A stretch of 64,000 nucleotides of DNA from Marispirochaeta sp. (GCF_963668165.1 NZ_OY764209.1:1488001-1552000), one strand, 5' to 3'; numbered from the stretch's first letter, positions 24,826 through 33,832 are shown. Translations and numbers: made by a program. Notes: generated from the sequence alone by a model not told the origin.

Positions 24826-25571
24826 TTGCATGCAGTTCCACAGATGAACAGAGTGATTTCCGGAGTAAAGATCGGCCCTAACCCAGTACGAATTGCTTGT
24901 TTAACAGAACCAGGTAAGCCTGTCAGGTTCTCTTTTAAGAGCATGATTTTCGTAAGAAAGGTCTATGCACCGGCAGGTAAAGGAAATCGGAAAAAGCGAA
25001 TGCCTTTGTGTAATGCAGAGGATAGGGAATTTATCCTGATCCGAAAGGATGCAGACTTCCGATAGGTGATCTATTGCTTGAAAGGACAGGTACTTTATGA
25101 ATACGGCAGGGTCAAAGGCTTCTCTTCACCGAGAGGAGGCCACCGTAAACCACAAACATGATTTTACTCTTTGGGATTATCTCAACTGGACAAGAAATTA
25201 TGAAGCAGGTCAATAAACTCCAATCCCGGATAGCAAAAGCTGTAAAGAATTGCTTTCTCCCCGAAGACATGAAATACTTTATCAATCGGGGAAGGGGTTC
25301 TCTGCAGCTGCCCTGCTAAAAGGGTTAAGATTGCTTGAGCCGTATGATGGGAAACTATCACGTACGGTTCTTAGGGGAGAGGGAGCTCGTGAGGGCTTCT
25401 TCTTTCCCGACACTTTTTGCCTAACTTGGTACACAGCACCCGCCGTCCATGGCGGGAAGATTGATAATTCGGAATTGAAGAAAGTTTTTGGCGTTAGCTT
25501 TAAACCTGACACACCGTTGTCATATATAAGTGATATAATTATTTAGAAGTCATAAAATTGGAGGTGCGAGT

Positions 25572-26246
25572 ATGGGATATTATGTTGATCTAAAAAGCAT
25601 AAGTATTGATAAATATAAAGATATTTTGAAATCAACTGAACTCATTCCAAGCTGGAAAGTATTAGAAGAAAATATTGATGATAATTTAGATGTTATAAAA
25701 AGTCATAATCTTAAAAACCTTGATGAATTATTTACTGCCCTTAAAAGTAAAGACAACATTAAAATGCTTTCTGAAGAGAGTGGCCTACCGGAAAAATATT
25801 TGGAGGTACTGAAACGGGTGATAAATGGTTATAGGCAAAAACCTAACAAAATTAAAGATTTTTCCTGTGTTGCTGAAGACACTATTGTGAAGCTTGAAAA
25901 ACTAGGAATAAAAAACACTTTGAAGTTATATGAAGTGATTTTGACCGCTGATAAAAGAGAAACACTTTCAAAGAATACGGGAATAGACGAAAACGAAATC
26001 TTGAAACTTACAAAATTAACCGATCTTTCTCGAATAAGATGGGTTAATCATACATTTGCTTATGTGTTATTGGCGACCGGATATGATACAGTAGAAAAAG
26101 TAGCAAGGGCAGATTACAAAAGACTATACACAACGGTAAAACAGCTTAACGAAGAAAGAAAAATTTATAATGCTCATATTGGAGAACGTGATATGAAAAT
26201 GGTCATAGAATCTGCCCAAGAGCTAGACATTGAGATTGAATACTAA
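25572..26246 (+). CDS. DUF4332-like helix-hairpin-helix protein
   Basis: A 224-aa cytoplasmic, lysine-rich protein with no membrane segment. Residues ~95-215 resemble the DUF4332 fold: repeated helix-hairpin-helix-like units (FSCVAEDTIVKLEKLGIKNT; LTDLSRIRWVNHTFAYVLLA; KVARADYKRLYTTVKQLNEE). These are similar to polynucleotide-binding HhH repeats, so nucleic-acid binding is possible. GGAGGTG upstream supports ATG 25572. The gene is far more AT-rich than the chromosomal genes around this region. It lies directly after intron copy 2, as the third candidate cassette. Confidence 0.6.
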   Translation: MGYYVDLKSISIDKYKDILKSTELIPSWKVLEENIDDNLDVIKSHNLKNLDELFTALKSKDNIKMLSEESGLPEKYLEVLKRVINGYRQKPNKIKDFSCVAEDTIVKLEKLGIKNTLKLYEVILTADKRETLSKNTGIDENEILKLTKLTDLSRIRWVNHTFAYVLLATGYDTVEKVARADYKRLYTTVKQLNEERKIYNAHIGERDMKMVIESAQELDIEIEY

Positions 26247-27345
26247 TTCTTAAACCATACAAGCGGTATACGGGAAATTGAGAAGACCGCTTCCAGACAT
26301 CCATGCCTTTCAGAGGATCCACGGCGGGGCGGCAAAAAGCCTGCATATAACGAGACTGTCGAATTATACATTTTTGGCGAAAGTATAAAGCCCAGTTAAA
26401 CGATTCATTCTTTTGGAATGTTTCATGTTTCCGAAAACAGGTTCAATTATACCCATTCGTTTAGAATAATCAGATCGACCTTTTGATGAATCAATAATAT
26501 CCATCATCTGTTTTGTAAATGTTTTGTGTGCGGTAGAAGCATTAGTAATAAATAGATGACGGCGAGAAGAACCCTTCGATAAACATTTCTCACGATAAAG
26601 ACATTCGGAGCAGTCATTTAAATCGGCACGGTACTTTATTCCTCTATAAGATCCTGCAGTGCTCTTGCTGTAATACGGTACCTGCTTACCATTTGGGCAG
26701 GTGAATTGATCACGGTTTTTATCATAGGTGAAATCGTCTAAAGAAAATTTCTTTTCCCCGGAATAATCTGGTTTGACTTCCGGGAACCGCAGATCGCGTC
26801 TTCTAAATTGATTGTCAGGTATGATAGTTTTTAACTTTTCTTCTTTGAGCATGAAAAGGCAATTCTCTTCTGAGAAATAGTTTGTATCGGCTAAGAATGT
26901 AGCCGCGCGAATGTCTTTTTTCAGCATACCGGCTTTTCTACCAGTAGCGCTTGTATCTTTAACCAGGAAAGGTGAAGATCCACCTTCATATTGTTTTCCT
27001 ATTGGGCAAGCATTTACGATGATCCGGTTCTTCGCATCCGTTACCACAAGTCCGTTGTACCCTTGAATGTAGCCTTCACCGGTTTTCAGTTTTGCGCTTT
27101 CGTTGTCGGTAATGTTGCTTTTTATTTCCTTTCCTCTATTGTCCTTTCGGGGTTCGTTGGCTTCCATAAAGGTTTCAATACGTTCTATCTGTTTTCTGAT
27201 TTTTTCAATTGCCTGCTCAGTTTATTGTGTATTAGGTTTAGACAATATGAAGTGACCCCCAGTTTGCAAATCGTGGATTCACCGGGCATACTGGGAATAA
27301 CAAAATCAACGTATGCGGCTACCGCATGCAAATGGAGGTCACTAG

Positions 27346-28461
27346 ATGAATACTGTAACGCACATTGGAATCGATGTCCACAAAGATACTTACTCGCTGT
27401 GTTCATTCAACTTTTCAGCCCAGAAGAGTTTCGGGCAAACCAGAATCGCCAGCAAGAGCTCTCTGGTGATCAAATATGTACGAAAACTACAAAAGGAACA
27501 TCCTGAGTGTACAGTACTCTGCGGTTATGAAGCAGGTCCAACCGGATACGGACTCTACCGGGATTTGGCGAAAGCAGATATCCCCTGTGTGATTATGGCC
27601 CCGACTACGTTGCCGAAAGCACCAGGCAATCACATAAAAACAGACAGGATAGATGCTGAAGAACTGGCCAGACACCTGGCGTGGGGGACCTACAGTGCCG
27701 TGCATATACCGACGCCACAAGATGAAGCGGTAAAAAATTATACACGGCTGAGAAATACCCGGAAAAAGGCTCTAGGACGAGCAAAACAGAACCTGTTGTC
27801 CTTTCTACTGCGTCATGGACGATGTTTCACCGAGGGAAAAAATTCTTGGACAATTGCCCACTATACATGGCTGAAGGGGCAACTGTTTCATGATGAGGTC
27901 GACCAGGAAACGTTTACTGAATATCTGCAGGAAGTACACGACCAACAGGAAAAGGTAGACCGCTATAATCAGCGGATCGAAGAGTTGGCCGCCTTGGATG
28001 CCTACCGAGACCGGGTATCGAGACTTCGCTGTTTCAGGGGAATAGAGACGCATACGGCATTATCGTTTATTTCAGAGATTGGGGACTTCTCCCGGTTTGC
28101 AAACTCACAGCAGTTCTCCTCGTTTCTGGGCCTGGTTCCCAAGGAGAACTCCAGTGGTCAGAGAGAACGGCGAGGGAGTATCACAAAGGCCGGGAATGAA
28201 CGTTTACGGCTCCTGCTTATCGAAGGAGCCAAATCAACCCTGCGAAGCAATATCTATGGAAAGAAATCAAAGCGTCTCCTGGCGAGACAGAAAGGAAATG
28301 ATCCGGATGTCATTGCGTATGCTGACAGGGCTAACAGGAGATTGCACAGAGTGTACAATAATCTTGTTGCTCGCGGTGTGCATCACAACAAGGCGACCGT
28401 CGCTGTTGCCAGAGAGTTATCCTGCTTCATCTGGGGGATGATGAACAATAGAATCAACTAA
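27346..28461 (+). CDS. IS110 family transposase B
   Basis: 371 aa, complete. It has an N-terminal DEDD/RuvC-like domain (THIGIDVHKDTYSLCSF; GYEAGPTGYGLYRDL; KTDRIDAEELARHLAWG), a middle helical region, and a C-terminal Transposase_20 domain with GIETHTALSFISEIGDFSRF and the serine-bearing FLGLVPKENSSGQRERRGSI. GGAGG upstream. There is no frameshift, so it is probably an active RNA-guided DDED/Ser recombinase of the IS110 type. Confidence 0.9.
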   Translation: MNTVTHIGIDVHKDTYSLCSFNFSAQKSFGQTRIASKSSLVIKYVRKLQKEHPECTVLCGYEAGPTGYGLYRDLAKADIPCVIMAPTTLPKAPGNHIKTDRIDAEELARHLAWGTYSAVHIPTPQDEAVKNYTRLRNTRKKALGRAKQNLLSFLLRHGRCFTEGKNSWTIAHYTWLKGQLFHDEVDQETFTEYLQEVHDQQEKVDRYNQRIEELAALDAYRDRVSRLRCFRGIETHTALSFISEIGDFSRFANSQQFSSFLGLVPKENSSGQRERRGSITKAGNERLRLLLIEGAKSTLRSNIYGKKSKRLLARQKGNDPDVIAYADRANRRLHRVYNNLVARGVHHNKATVAVARELSCFIWGMMNNRIN

Positions 28462-28498
28462 CCAATACTGTTTCGATAAGAGGGGTTTTAGATGAGAG

Positions 28499-28681
28499 GG
28501 ATTGATAGACAGGATAATCGGGCAACGATCCAGCTATCTTCGAGGACACTATGTTGACACCCAAGAGGTGATTCACGTTTTTAGACAGAAAGGGCTTTAG
28601 GCGGACCATTGGCCTGCATTAACCAATATGCGTATATCAGAATGGTCAAATGCCGAAAACTGATTTCCTGTCTATCAATCC
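28499..28681. repeat. 183-bp segment bounded by a perfect 16-bp inverted repeat
   Basis: GGATTGATAGACAGGA (28499-28514) and its exact complement TCCTGTCTATCAATCC (28666-28681) enclose 151 bases with no ORF, lying in the 3' non-coding tail of IS110 element B. It could be a structured RNA of that element or a small MITE-like insertion. Confidence 0.6.
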
Positions 28682-29365
28682 TTTTCTTCGTTCAATATTT
28701 TGGGAGTTTTATCGTGTAGAGAAAGAAAAAACCTTGACAAAGGTCACATCATATCAGTGTCATACTCTTTGTGCTGGCAGATTAAATCATTGATTCGCTT
28801 ATCGAGTTTTTCGATTTTTTTCTTAAAATCTCTGAATGTACCGGATTTCTCTTTAGCGGCATTTGATGGTGCTTGCATCCGTCGATCGCGAAGTATTCCA
28901 ATCCAACCAGATCAAGTTGATAACAAATTTTTAGAACCTGTGTAAAAATCATTTTGATGTCTTCACTACGGTTGGAAACAAATGCTGCTATGGTAGAATG
29001 ATCTGGTGTTGACTCGCTGGATAAAGTCATAAAAATGATATTTGCCTTACAGGTGTGTTCAATTTGTCGTGATGAAAGAATTCCTTTTGAATAAGCATAA
29101 AGGATTACCTTCAAAAGAACAGCTGGTTCATATGCTTTTGGTCCTTTCCCGTCGTTTGTATAAAAACGATCAAATGAATCGAGATTTATCTGGTTATCGA
29201 TAAGCTCGTTCAGAGTAAATTCGAATGTTCCGGGCAGTAATTGTTCTGAAAGATTGATTGGTGCTAAGATATTTTTTTGAGATCGTTGTTTGTATCTGGG
29301 CATATATAAATCTCCCTTTATATATTGTATCATTAAAGGGATAAGTAGGGTATAATTCGACAGCC

Positions 29366-29746
29366 TCAACAGGGACGAAGGTCTTCTTTTTTGCCCAGCC
29401 AGTTACAATAGGCTACGGCATCAAGCCAGCTTATACCCGTAGCCGGTCTTTTTTCCCTCTCTGAAATCTCCGCTCTGGTACGGGTTTTATTTGTTTCCCA
29501 TGTGTATGCATCGAACTGATTAAAAGTAACTTCATAGGCACTTATATAAAACGGCCTGGTGATCCTAACCCGGTGAACAGGCTTTTCGTAGTCATATCCA
29601 TTTTCAGCGCCCATCTCGAAACTTCCTAGTTCAACAAGAATCATCCCGTATTTTCGGGACAGAGATGTATCTTTTGATTCACAGCCGGGAATTAGAATGA
29701 AAAGAAGCAGGAGAATGGCGACTGCCAGCAATTTCATGGTTATCAT
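29366..29746 (-). pseudogene. SUMF1/formylglycine-generating-enzyme-like lipoprotein, truncated
   Basis: The N-terminal ~125 residues of a lipoprotein (signal LLLFILIPGC) with the start of an FGE-sulfatase-type domain: MILVELGSFEMGAENGYDYE, HRVRITRPFYISAYEVTFNQFDAY, and RPATGISWLDAVAYCNWLGK. It ends at LRPC, where the IS1182 right end begins. The C-terminal half, which holds the active or binding site, is not found on the other side of the IS. It reads as a surface protein of the fold, not necessarily an enzyme. Start 29737 or 29746. Confidence 0.8.
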
Positions 29747-29885
29747 AATACTATGACAGATCAGATATTGAAGCAGTTTTTTTGATCGGCCTATGTGACT
29801 GCAGCAATTTGGGTTTTTTATTCACACTACAACATTTCTTTATCCTTGTTGGAGTATTCCCTATCGATTTACCCTCTCGATATTA

Positions 29886-30821
29886 TCAACTGTTGAAAAA
29901 CTCCGGGATCTCCCGTCTGGCAATTTTTCCAATTTCTATAGCCTCATCCTGCGGAATATAGCTATAGGGGAACCGGAGCCGGGTTTGCAACCCCGGCAGC
30001 CATCCTCCTGCAACAGCCATACATTTGTCACAGGCATGATTCGGATATCCTCTTGTTAAATAAGGACTTATATATATCTCCATAAAGCTGCGTATTCTTT
30101 TTTCCAGTTCTAACCCGGCAGTCAAATCTGAACGGATCAGATCCGACCACATCTGATTACCTTTCGGGTGCAGACAGGCCATATTTGAATACGCTCCCAA
30201 CGCCCCCTGTCTGATCCCTGTCGCTAAATGATGCCCTGGTATGAATACTGAAATCTTTTCCATAACTTCTTTCATGTTTTTGTACCAGGATGAGTCTCCA
30301 TCGGCTACTTTTATTCCGATGATTGAAGGAACCTCAGAGATTATTGCCAACCAGTCTTCCGCTTCCAGTGTTACTTTGGCATGAGGAGGATTATAAACAA
30401 CGAGAGGAATTCCTCCTGACTCCTCAGCGGCATTTTTTAAAAACTTAACAGCCGTTTCAATATTCACCGGAAACCAATCCGGTAAAATGACTTGAATAGC
30501 GACAGGTTTCATGTCCCGGGCTACCGCGATCCTGAAAAGAGATTCCTGAGGGCTCATATGGCTTGCCCCAATCTGAAAAGGAATGTTATTCCTGTTGCAT
30601 TTTTCACTGAGGATAGACTGAATTGTGTAAAATTCCTCACGGTCCTGAGTATAGAATTCTCCGGCTGTGCCGTTGGAATATATCCCATCAACATGACACT
30701 CAATCATAAAGTCGATTTCATCTTTCAATAACTCGTAATCAATAGAATCATTCTTATTGACAGGAAGAATGAGGGTTGTCCAGTTGCCGAAAAGCATATT
30801 TTTTTTCCGAAAAGGTTCCAT
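29886..30821 (-). CDS. DHDPS/N-acetylneuraminate lyase family aldolase (copy 1)
   Basis: A 311-aa class I aldolase. The family pattern GIYSNGTAGEFYTQDREE, the catalytic Tyr in VVYNPPH and the Schiff-base Lys in IGIKVADGDSSW are present. Members cleave or condense pyruvate-containing sugar acids (KDG, sialic acid, DHDPA). Sugar-acid cleavage is the best guess here. GGAG before ATG 30821; the gene lies five bases after the URO-D stop, so they are coupled. The unusual NHACDKCMAVAGGW segment has two Cys not typical of DapA. Confidence 0.8.
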   Translation of the reverse strand: MEPFRKKNMLFGNWTTLILPVNKNDSIDYELLKDEIDFMIECHVDGIYSNGTAGEFYTQDREEFYTIQSILSEKCNRNNIPFQIGASHMSPQESLFRIAVARDMKPVAIQVILPDWFPVNIETAVKFLKNAAEESGGIPLVVYNPPHAKVTLEAEDWLAIISEVPSIIGIKVADGDSSWYKNMKEVMEKISVFIPGHHLATGIRQGALGAYSNMACLHPKGNQMWSDLIRSDLTAGLELEKRIRSFMEIYISPYLTRGYPNHACDKCMAVAGGWLPGLQTRLRFPYSYIPQDEAIEIGKIARREIPEFFNS

Positions 30822-30825
30822 ACAA

Positions 30826-31950
30826 TTACTCCAATGATTCATAGTTCTTTACGAAGTCGATCATTTTTATAAAGTTCTCATAGGGCATATTGGGCGGTAT
30901 CGAATGATCAGAATGAGAAATCCAGCCGCCGTTCCTGAAATATATGCACCTTTCCTCCAGAGCAGTTTTAAGAGTCTCCCAATCACTGGTCAGAACATGG
31001 GTATCAAGATTTCCATAAAAAGCAATCTGGTTTTTGTATTTTTTTGCTATTTCTATAGCATTCATTCCTGCTGAAACCTGAACAGGATTAAGAACCTGAA
31101 TTCCTACATCGATGTAATCATCTATCAGGAGGTTGACATTTCCGCAACTGTGAAGCCAGAAATCTATTTCCAAAGATTCTAGGAATTCTCCCATATCTTT
31201 ATAAACCGGCTTCAGGATATCCCGGAACATATCCGGAGAGATCAATGTCGTAGTGGAACTGCCCAGATCATCGACCATGATGTACCCGTCAGGAACGATA
31301 CCGGTATTATAGGATTTTCTGATTATGTTTTTTGTCAATTCATGATGCGTCCACATCATATCTTTAATCCATTCCGGATCCAAAGCGACATCCATTAAAC
31401 AATTAGTAAAATCCCTATGCCGCCAGGTTGCTTCCCATGGGCCGTAATTAAAGGCAAGTATATATTTGTGATTTTCATGCAATGATCTAATTTTGCCCAG
31501 AGCAGATTCCCATGAAGGGTATTCATCAAAATGTTCAAAATAGGAGGCATCATCAATACGAGCTGTATCATTGGGATCAAGTACCATTCTGGGTTTGACC
31601 TCTTTCTCCCAGACTTCCTTATTTTCTGTTACGGTTTTTTCATAGTGTATACTGCCTGAAGCTTGCCATGGTTTTGTTGCAGTATATCCCCATCGATCCT
31701 CATACGTATAATAGTCGTCATCTTTAGAAATGATTTTTTGCCGGAAGCGGGGAGACGAATCCAGATACATAGGGGCAATGTCCAGATCGAAAAAGTCTTC
31801 AACAGATTCGGGAGGATACATTGTTATATATTCAGGCATTCCTTTCTTTTTCCAGACTGTCAGTGTATCCGTCCAGAAGTTTTCATGAACTGGTATACGA
31901 TCAGGACGGTTCCAAGCTATGGCTGCTTTGACCCTTTCTCTTGAGTTCAT
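30826..31950 (-). CDS. Uroporphyrinogen decarboxylase (URO-D) family protein
   Basis: A 374-aa TIM-barrel protein beginning NSRERVKAAIAWNRPDRIPV. It carries LHSCGNVNLLIDDYIDVGI and FYGNLDTHVL, positions used for zinc in corrinoid-linked methyltransferases of the MtaA/CmuA side of the family, and it ends GGWISHSDHSIPPNMPYENF. Members found in sugar-catabolic loci are not heme enzymes; their reaction is unknown. Here it sits between a sugar-acid aldolase and D-lyxose isomerase on one strand. Methyl transfer or decarboxylation of a sugar acid are both possible. Confidence 0.78.
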   Translation of the reverse strand: MNSRERVKAAIAWNRPDRIPVHENFWTDTLTVWKKKGMPEYITMYPPESVEDFFDLDIAPMYLDSSPRFRQKIISKDDDYYTYEDRWGYTATKPWQASGSIHYEKTVTENKEVWEKEVKPRMVLDPNDTARIDDASYFEHFDEYPSWESALGKIRSLHENHKYILAFNYGPWEATWRHRDFTNCLMDVALDPEWIKDMMWTHHELTKNIIRKSYNTGIVPDGYIMVDDLGSSTTTLISPDMFRDILKPVYKDMGEFLESLEIDFWLHSCGNVNLLIDDYIDVGIQVLNPVQVSAGMNAIEIAKKYKNQIAFYGNLDTHVLTSDWETLKTALEERCIYFRNGGWISHSDHSIPPNMPYENFIKMIDFVKNYESLE

Positions 31951-32065
31951 ATCTAATCCTTCGCAATCCTTTTACAATACGATATTTACTTAAAACATCG
32001 CGGATGAAATGAGGGTTGCCACGTTTCATCCTGTCCCTGTCTCAGTTCGGTTCGCTGACCTTTTA

Positions 32066-32737
32066 TTAGCAGTTTTCGTAATCGGTCACCAGCAGATGCA
32101 GCGGAGGAACATCCTCTTCGATTTCTGGAAAACGCCCAAGATTGTCATAAAAACGATTATCGTTCTGATCGTCGTTCACCTGACTTACCTCTCCCACGAG
32201 AACCCGTCCTTTTCCTGATTCTCCGAAAAACCGATGATAGACTCGTTGTTCGAGGCAGATGCTTTCCCCCGGTTCGAGGACTATGCGCCCCCCTGCCGGT
32301 ACGGTTTTGAGAACTCCGTCGATTTTTACCTTGACATCGGTAGTCGAGAATTCGTCTTTTTCGTCTGCATTATAGAGATCGATTACGAGATTGCCACCGC
32401 CGCGGTTGATGATGTCTTCCATCTTGTGCCAGTGATAATGATATGGGGTCTCTTGTTCTTCTCCCACGATCATAATTTTTTCTGCATAGGGTTTGCGATC
32501 GACGCCCATTTTACCGTTACGGATTGTAAACAGCAGCAATCCGCGAGTGTTGTAACGTCCCTGCCCGTAATCGGTAAGATCCCAGCCGAGCATGTTTTCG
32601 AATATCTCATCGCAGTTGTCCGTATTTGTTTTCCAGTCTTCCGGTTTCCAGAAAGCCCATTTCGGTAAATAGAACTTGTGTTCCCGGAAGAAATCTTTGG
32701 CATCCTCTATTAGGGTGTTTATTTCGCTGCGTTTCAT
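32066..32737 (-). CDS. D-lyxose isomerase family (DUF1498-type) protein
   Basis: A 223-aa cupin. FFREHKFYLPKWAFWKPEDW at the N-terminus and the metal-binding set in TPYHYHWHKMEDIINRGGGN (His, His, Glu), plus a later His in CLEQRVYHRFFGE, match the D-lyxose ketol-isomerases. These interconvert D-lyxose/D-xylulose or D-mannose/D-fructose with Mn2+. It lies in the sugar locus downstream of Gfo/Idh, after an intergenic hairpin. Confidence 0.82.
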   Translation of the reverse strand: MKRSEINTLIEDAKDFFREHKFYLPKWAFWKPEDWKTNTDNCDEIFENMLGWDLTDYGQGRYNTRGLLLFTIRNGKMGVDRKPYAEKIMIVGEEQETPYHYHWHKMEDIINRGGGNLVIDLYNADEKDEFSTTDVKVKIDGVLKTVPAGGRIVLEPGESICLEQRVYHRFFGESGKGRVLVGEVSQVNDDQNDNRFYDNLGRFPEIEEDVPPLHLLVTDYENC

Positions 32738-32764
32738 TGTACGGTTCTCCTTTTTTCGAGTTTG

Positions 32765-32842
32765 TCATTACAGGGAGGGAGCCTTGCAGTCGAACACGCA
32801 ATTTTAATGCAATTGCGAACGGTAGAAGGCTCCCTGTAATGA
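32765..32842. repeat. Large two-stem intergenic hairpin
   Basis: TCATTACAGGGA-(GGGA bulge)-GCCTT (32765-32785) pairs with AAGGCTCCCTGTAATGA (32826-32842). Inside, CGCAATT (32797-32803) pairs with AATTGCG (32811-32817). It lies between the Gfo/Idh and lyxose isomerase genes (both minus strand), where a processing or attenuation structure would act. No U run. Confidence 0.6.
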
Positions 32843-32851
32843 TTATGAATA

Positions 32852-33832
32852 CTATGGTGTGTAAACGTTTTCCACTACGTGTAACGATTTCATTGCCTCC
32901 TCGACAGTACAGGAAACTTCGTCCCTGTTTTGTATAGCGTCAAGAAACTCGGCATCTTCATCTCTGAACATATCATTACGTTGTGTAGAAAACTTCTGTA
33001 TTTCCCACCGATTGTTCTCTTGTGTGAAGTATGACAGAGTTGCATTATCCCAATCGGCGAATTCAACTGTGATGACTCCATTAGTCCCAATGAGTTCCAA
33101 TTGTCGTCGTCTTGGAATTTGATAAAAGTCTAAATGAACTGATGCAGCCAATCGATCTTTAAATTTCAGCAAAAGCTCAATAGAGTCAGGTGCTGAAATA
33201 CCGATGTCACTGTACGAACCATATACACTATAGACTTCTTCTACTTTCTGGGCGGCGAACCAAATAGCCAGATCCAAATCATGAATCAACTCAAAGGCTC
33301 CGGAATAGCGGGCATAGTACATGGAAAGATAATTCGGCTGTACTGTCGGAAAATGCTCTCCCATAAGTGCCCGAATATTCACCAGTCTGCCGATATTGTC
33401 ATCTGTTACCATTTTCTTTGCCTGAACAAGTGCTTCATGGTAACGAAAGCAGAAACCAACCATGACCGTTAGCCCTTTTTCTTCAGCCATGGATCGTAGT
33501 TTATTTACTCCCTGCGATGTATTAGATAATGGTTTTTCGATAAATACATGGCAATTATGATACAAGGCAACCAGAGCCATTTCGACATGCATTGCAGTTG
33601 GTGTAAGTATGAAAACGGCATGAGGGTTCCATTCAAGCAAGGCCTGTTTGTAGTCTTCATAGAGACGAATTTGAGAGAAAATCATTTGTGCTTCTTCTCG
33701 TTGTTTGCTTGAAGGATCACAGGCTGCAATCTGCGTTACGCCAAGTTCAAGAAGAACACGGATATGTCTTTTGCCAATCGATCCGCATCCGATAAGTAAA
33801 ATCTTTATATTCTGATATTCTGTTGCTGGCAT
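32852..33832 (-). CDS. Gfo/Idh/MocA family oxidoreductase
   Basis: A 326-aa NAD(P)-dependent sugar dehydrogenase. It has an N-terminal Rossmann fold ILLIGCGSIGKRHIRVLLEL, the EKPLS motif in CHVFIEKPLSNT, and a C-terminal beta-sheet domain with ELIHDLDLAIW carrying the conserved Asp/His region. It oxidises a hydroxyl of a sugar or sugar acid in the cytoplasm. It belongs to the minus-strand operon with the TRAP genes. Confidence 0.87.
   Translation of the reverse strand: MPATEYQNIKILLIGCGSIGKRHIRVLLELGVTQIAACDPSSKQREEAQMIFSQIRLYEDYKQALLEWNPHAVFILTPTAMHVEMALVALYHNCHVFIEKPLSNTSQGVNKLRSMAEEKGLTVMVGFCFRYHEALVQAKKMVTDDNIGRLVNIRALMGEHFPTVQPNYLSMYYARYSGAFELIHDLDLAIWFAAQKVEEVYSVYGSYSDIGISAPDSIELLLKFKDRLAASVHLDFYQIPRRRQLELIGTNGVITVEFADWDNATLSYFTQENNRWEIQKFSTQRNDMFRDEDAEFLDAIQNRDEVSCTVEEAMKSLHVVENVYTP

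Larger units (their letters stand above)
22815..25411 (+). mobile_element. Group II intron copy 2, carrying an IS1634-type element
   Basis: Begins GTGCGAC two bases after attC-like site 2 and ends CCCGAC at 25411. Without the IS (23150-24825) and its duplication it is ~0.9 kb and nearly identical to copy 1. Domain V (25332-25365) is a full-length 34-base hairpin beginning GAGCCGTATGATGGGAAAC and ending ACGGTTC, followed by a domain VI stem, so the ribozyme 3' part seems intact. The intron protein carries the same internal deletion as copy 1. Subclass not determined; domain V looks like class IIB / chloroplast-like. Confidence 0.82.
27217..28742 (+). mobile_element. IS110 family element B inside IS1182
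   Basis: About 1.5 kb; limits are set by where the IS1182 reading frame stops and resumes and are accurate to a few bases. The 5' non-coding part (27217-27345) can fold: AGTGACC with GGTCACT, CCAGT with ACTGG, and GTATGCGG with CCGCATGC. The 3' non-coding part is unusually long (~280 bases). Confidence 0.7.
26364..29303 (-). pseudogene. IS1182 transposase, interrupted and frameshifted
   Basis: The N part runs from ATG 29303 (MPRYKQRSQK; GGGAGAT upstream) with the IS1182 DUF772 domain (SFDRFYTNDGKGPKAYEPAV). It loses frame near IDGCK (about 28880): the continuing frame reads PSNAAKEKSGTFRDFKKKIE...HKEYDTDMM. The chain is then cut by the IS110 and resumes at EQAIEKIRKQIERIETF into the C part (down to 26364), which has ADTNYFSEENCLFML, the CSECLYREKCL cysteine cluster and GIIEPVFGNMKHSKRMNRL. 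It carries two independent lesions, so it is inactive. Confidence 0.85.
26356..29363 (-). mobile_element. IS1182 family element, split by an IS110
   Basis: Inverted repeats CTGTCGAATTATAC (26356-26369) and GTATAATTCGACAG (29350-29363) bound a 3-kb composite. Without the inner IS110 (~27217-28742) it is ~1.5 kb, the usual IS1182 size. The bases outside the two ends do not match as a target duplication, which suggests later deletion or recombination. Confidence 0.82.

Noticed and set aside
21182..25411. Calling the introns group IIC-attC
   Set aside because: Domain V is 34 nt and IIB/chloroplast-like, and orientation is the same as the cassette genes, opposite to described IIC-attC introns. 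Class left open.
25250..25546. 98-codon ORF over the 3' end of intron copy 2
   Set aside because: It runs across intron domains V-VI and the splice junction; no family resemblance.
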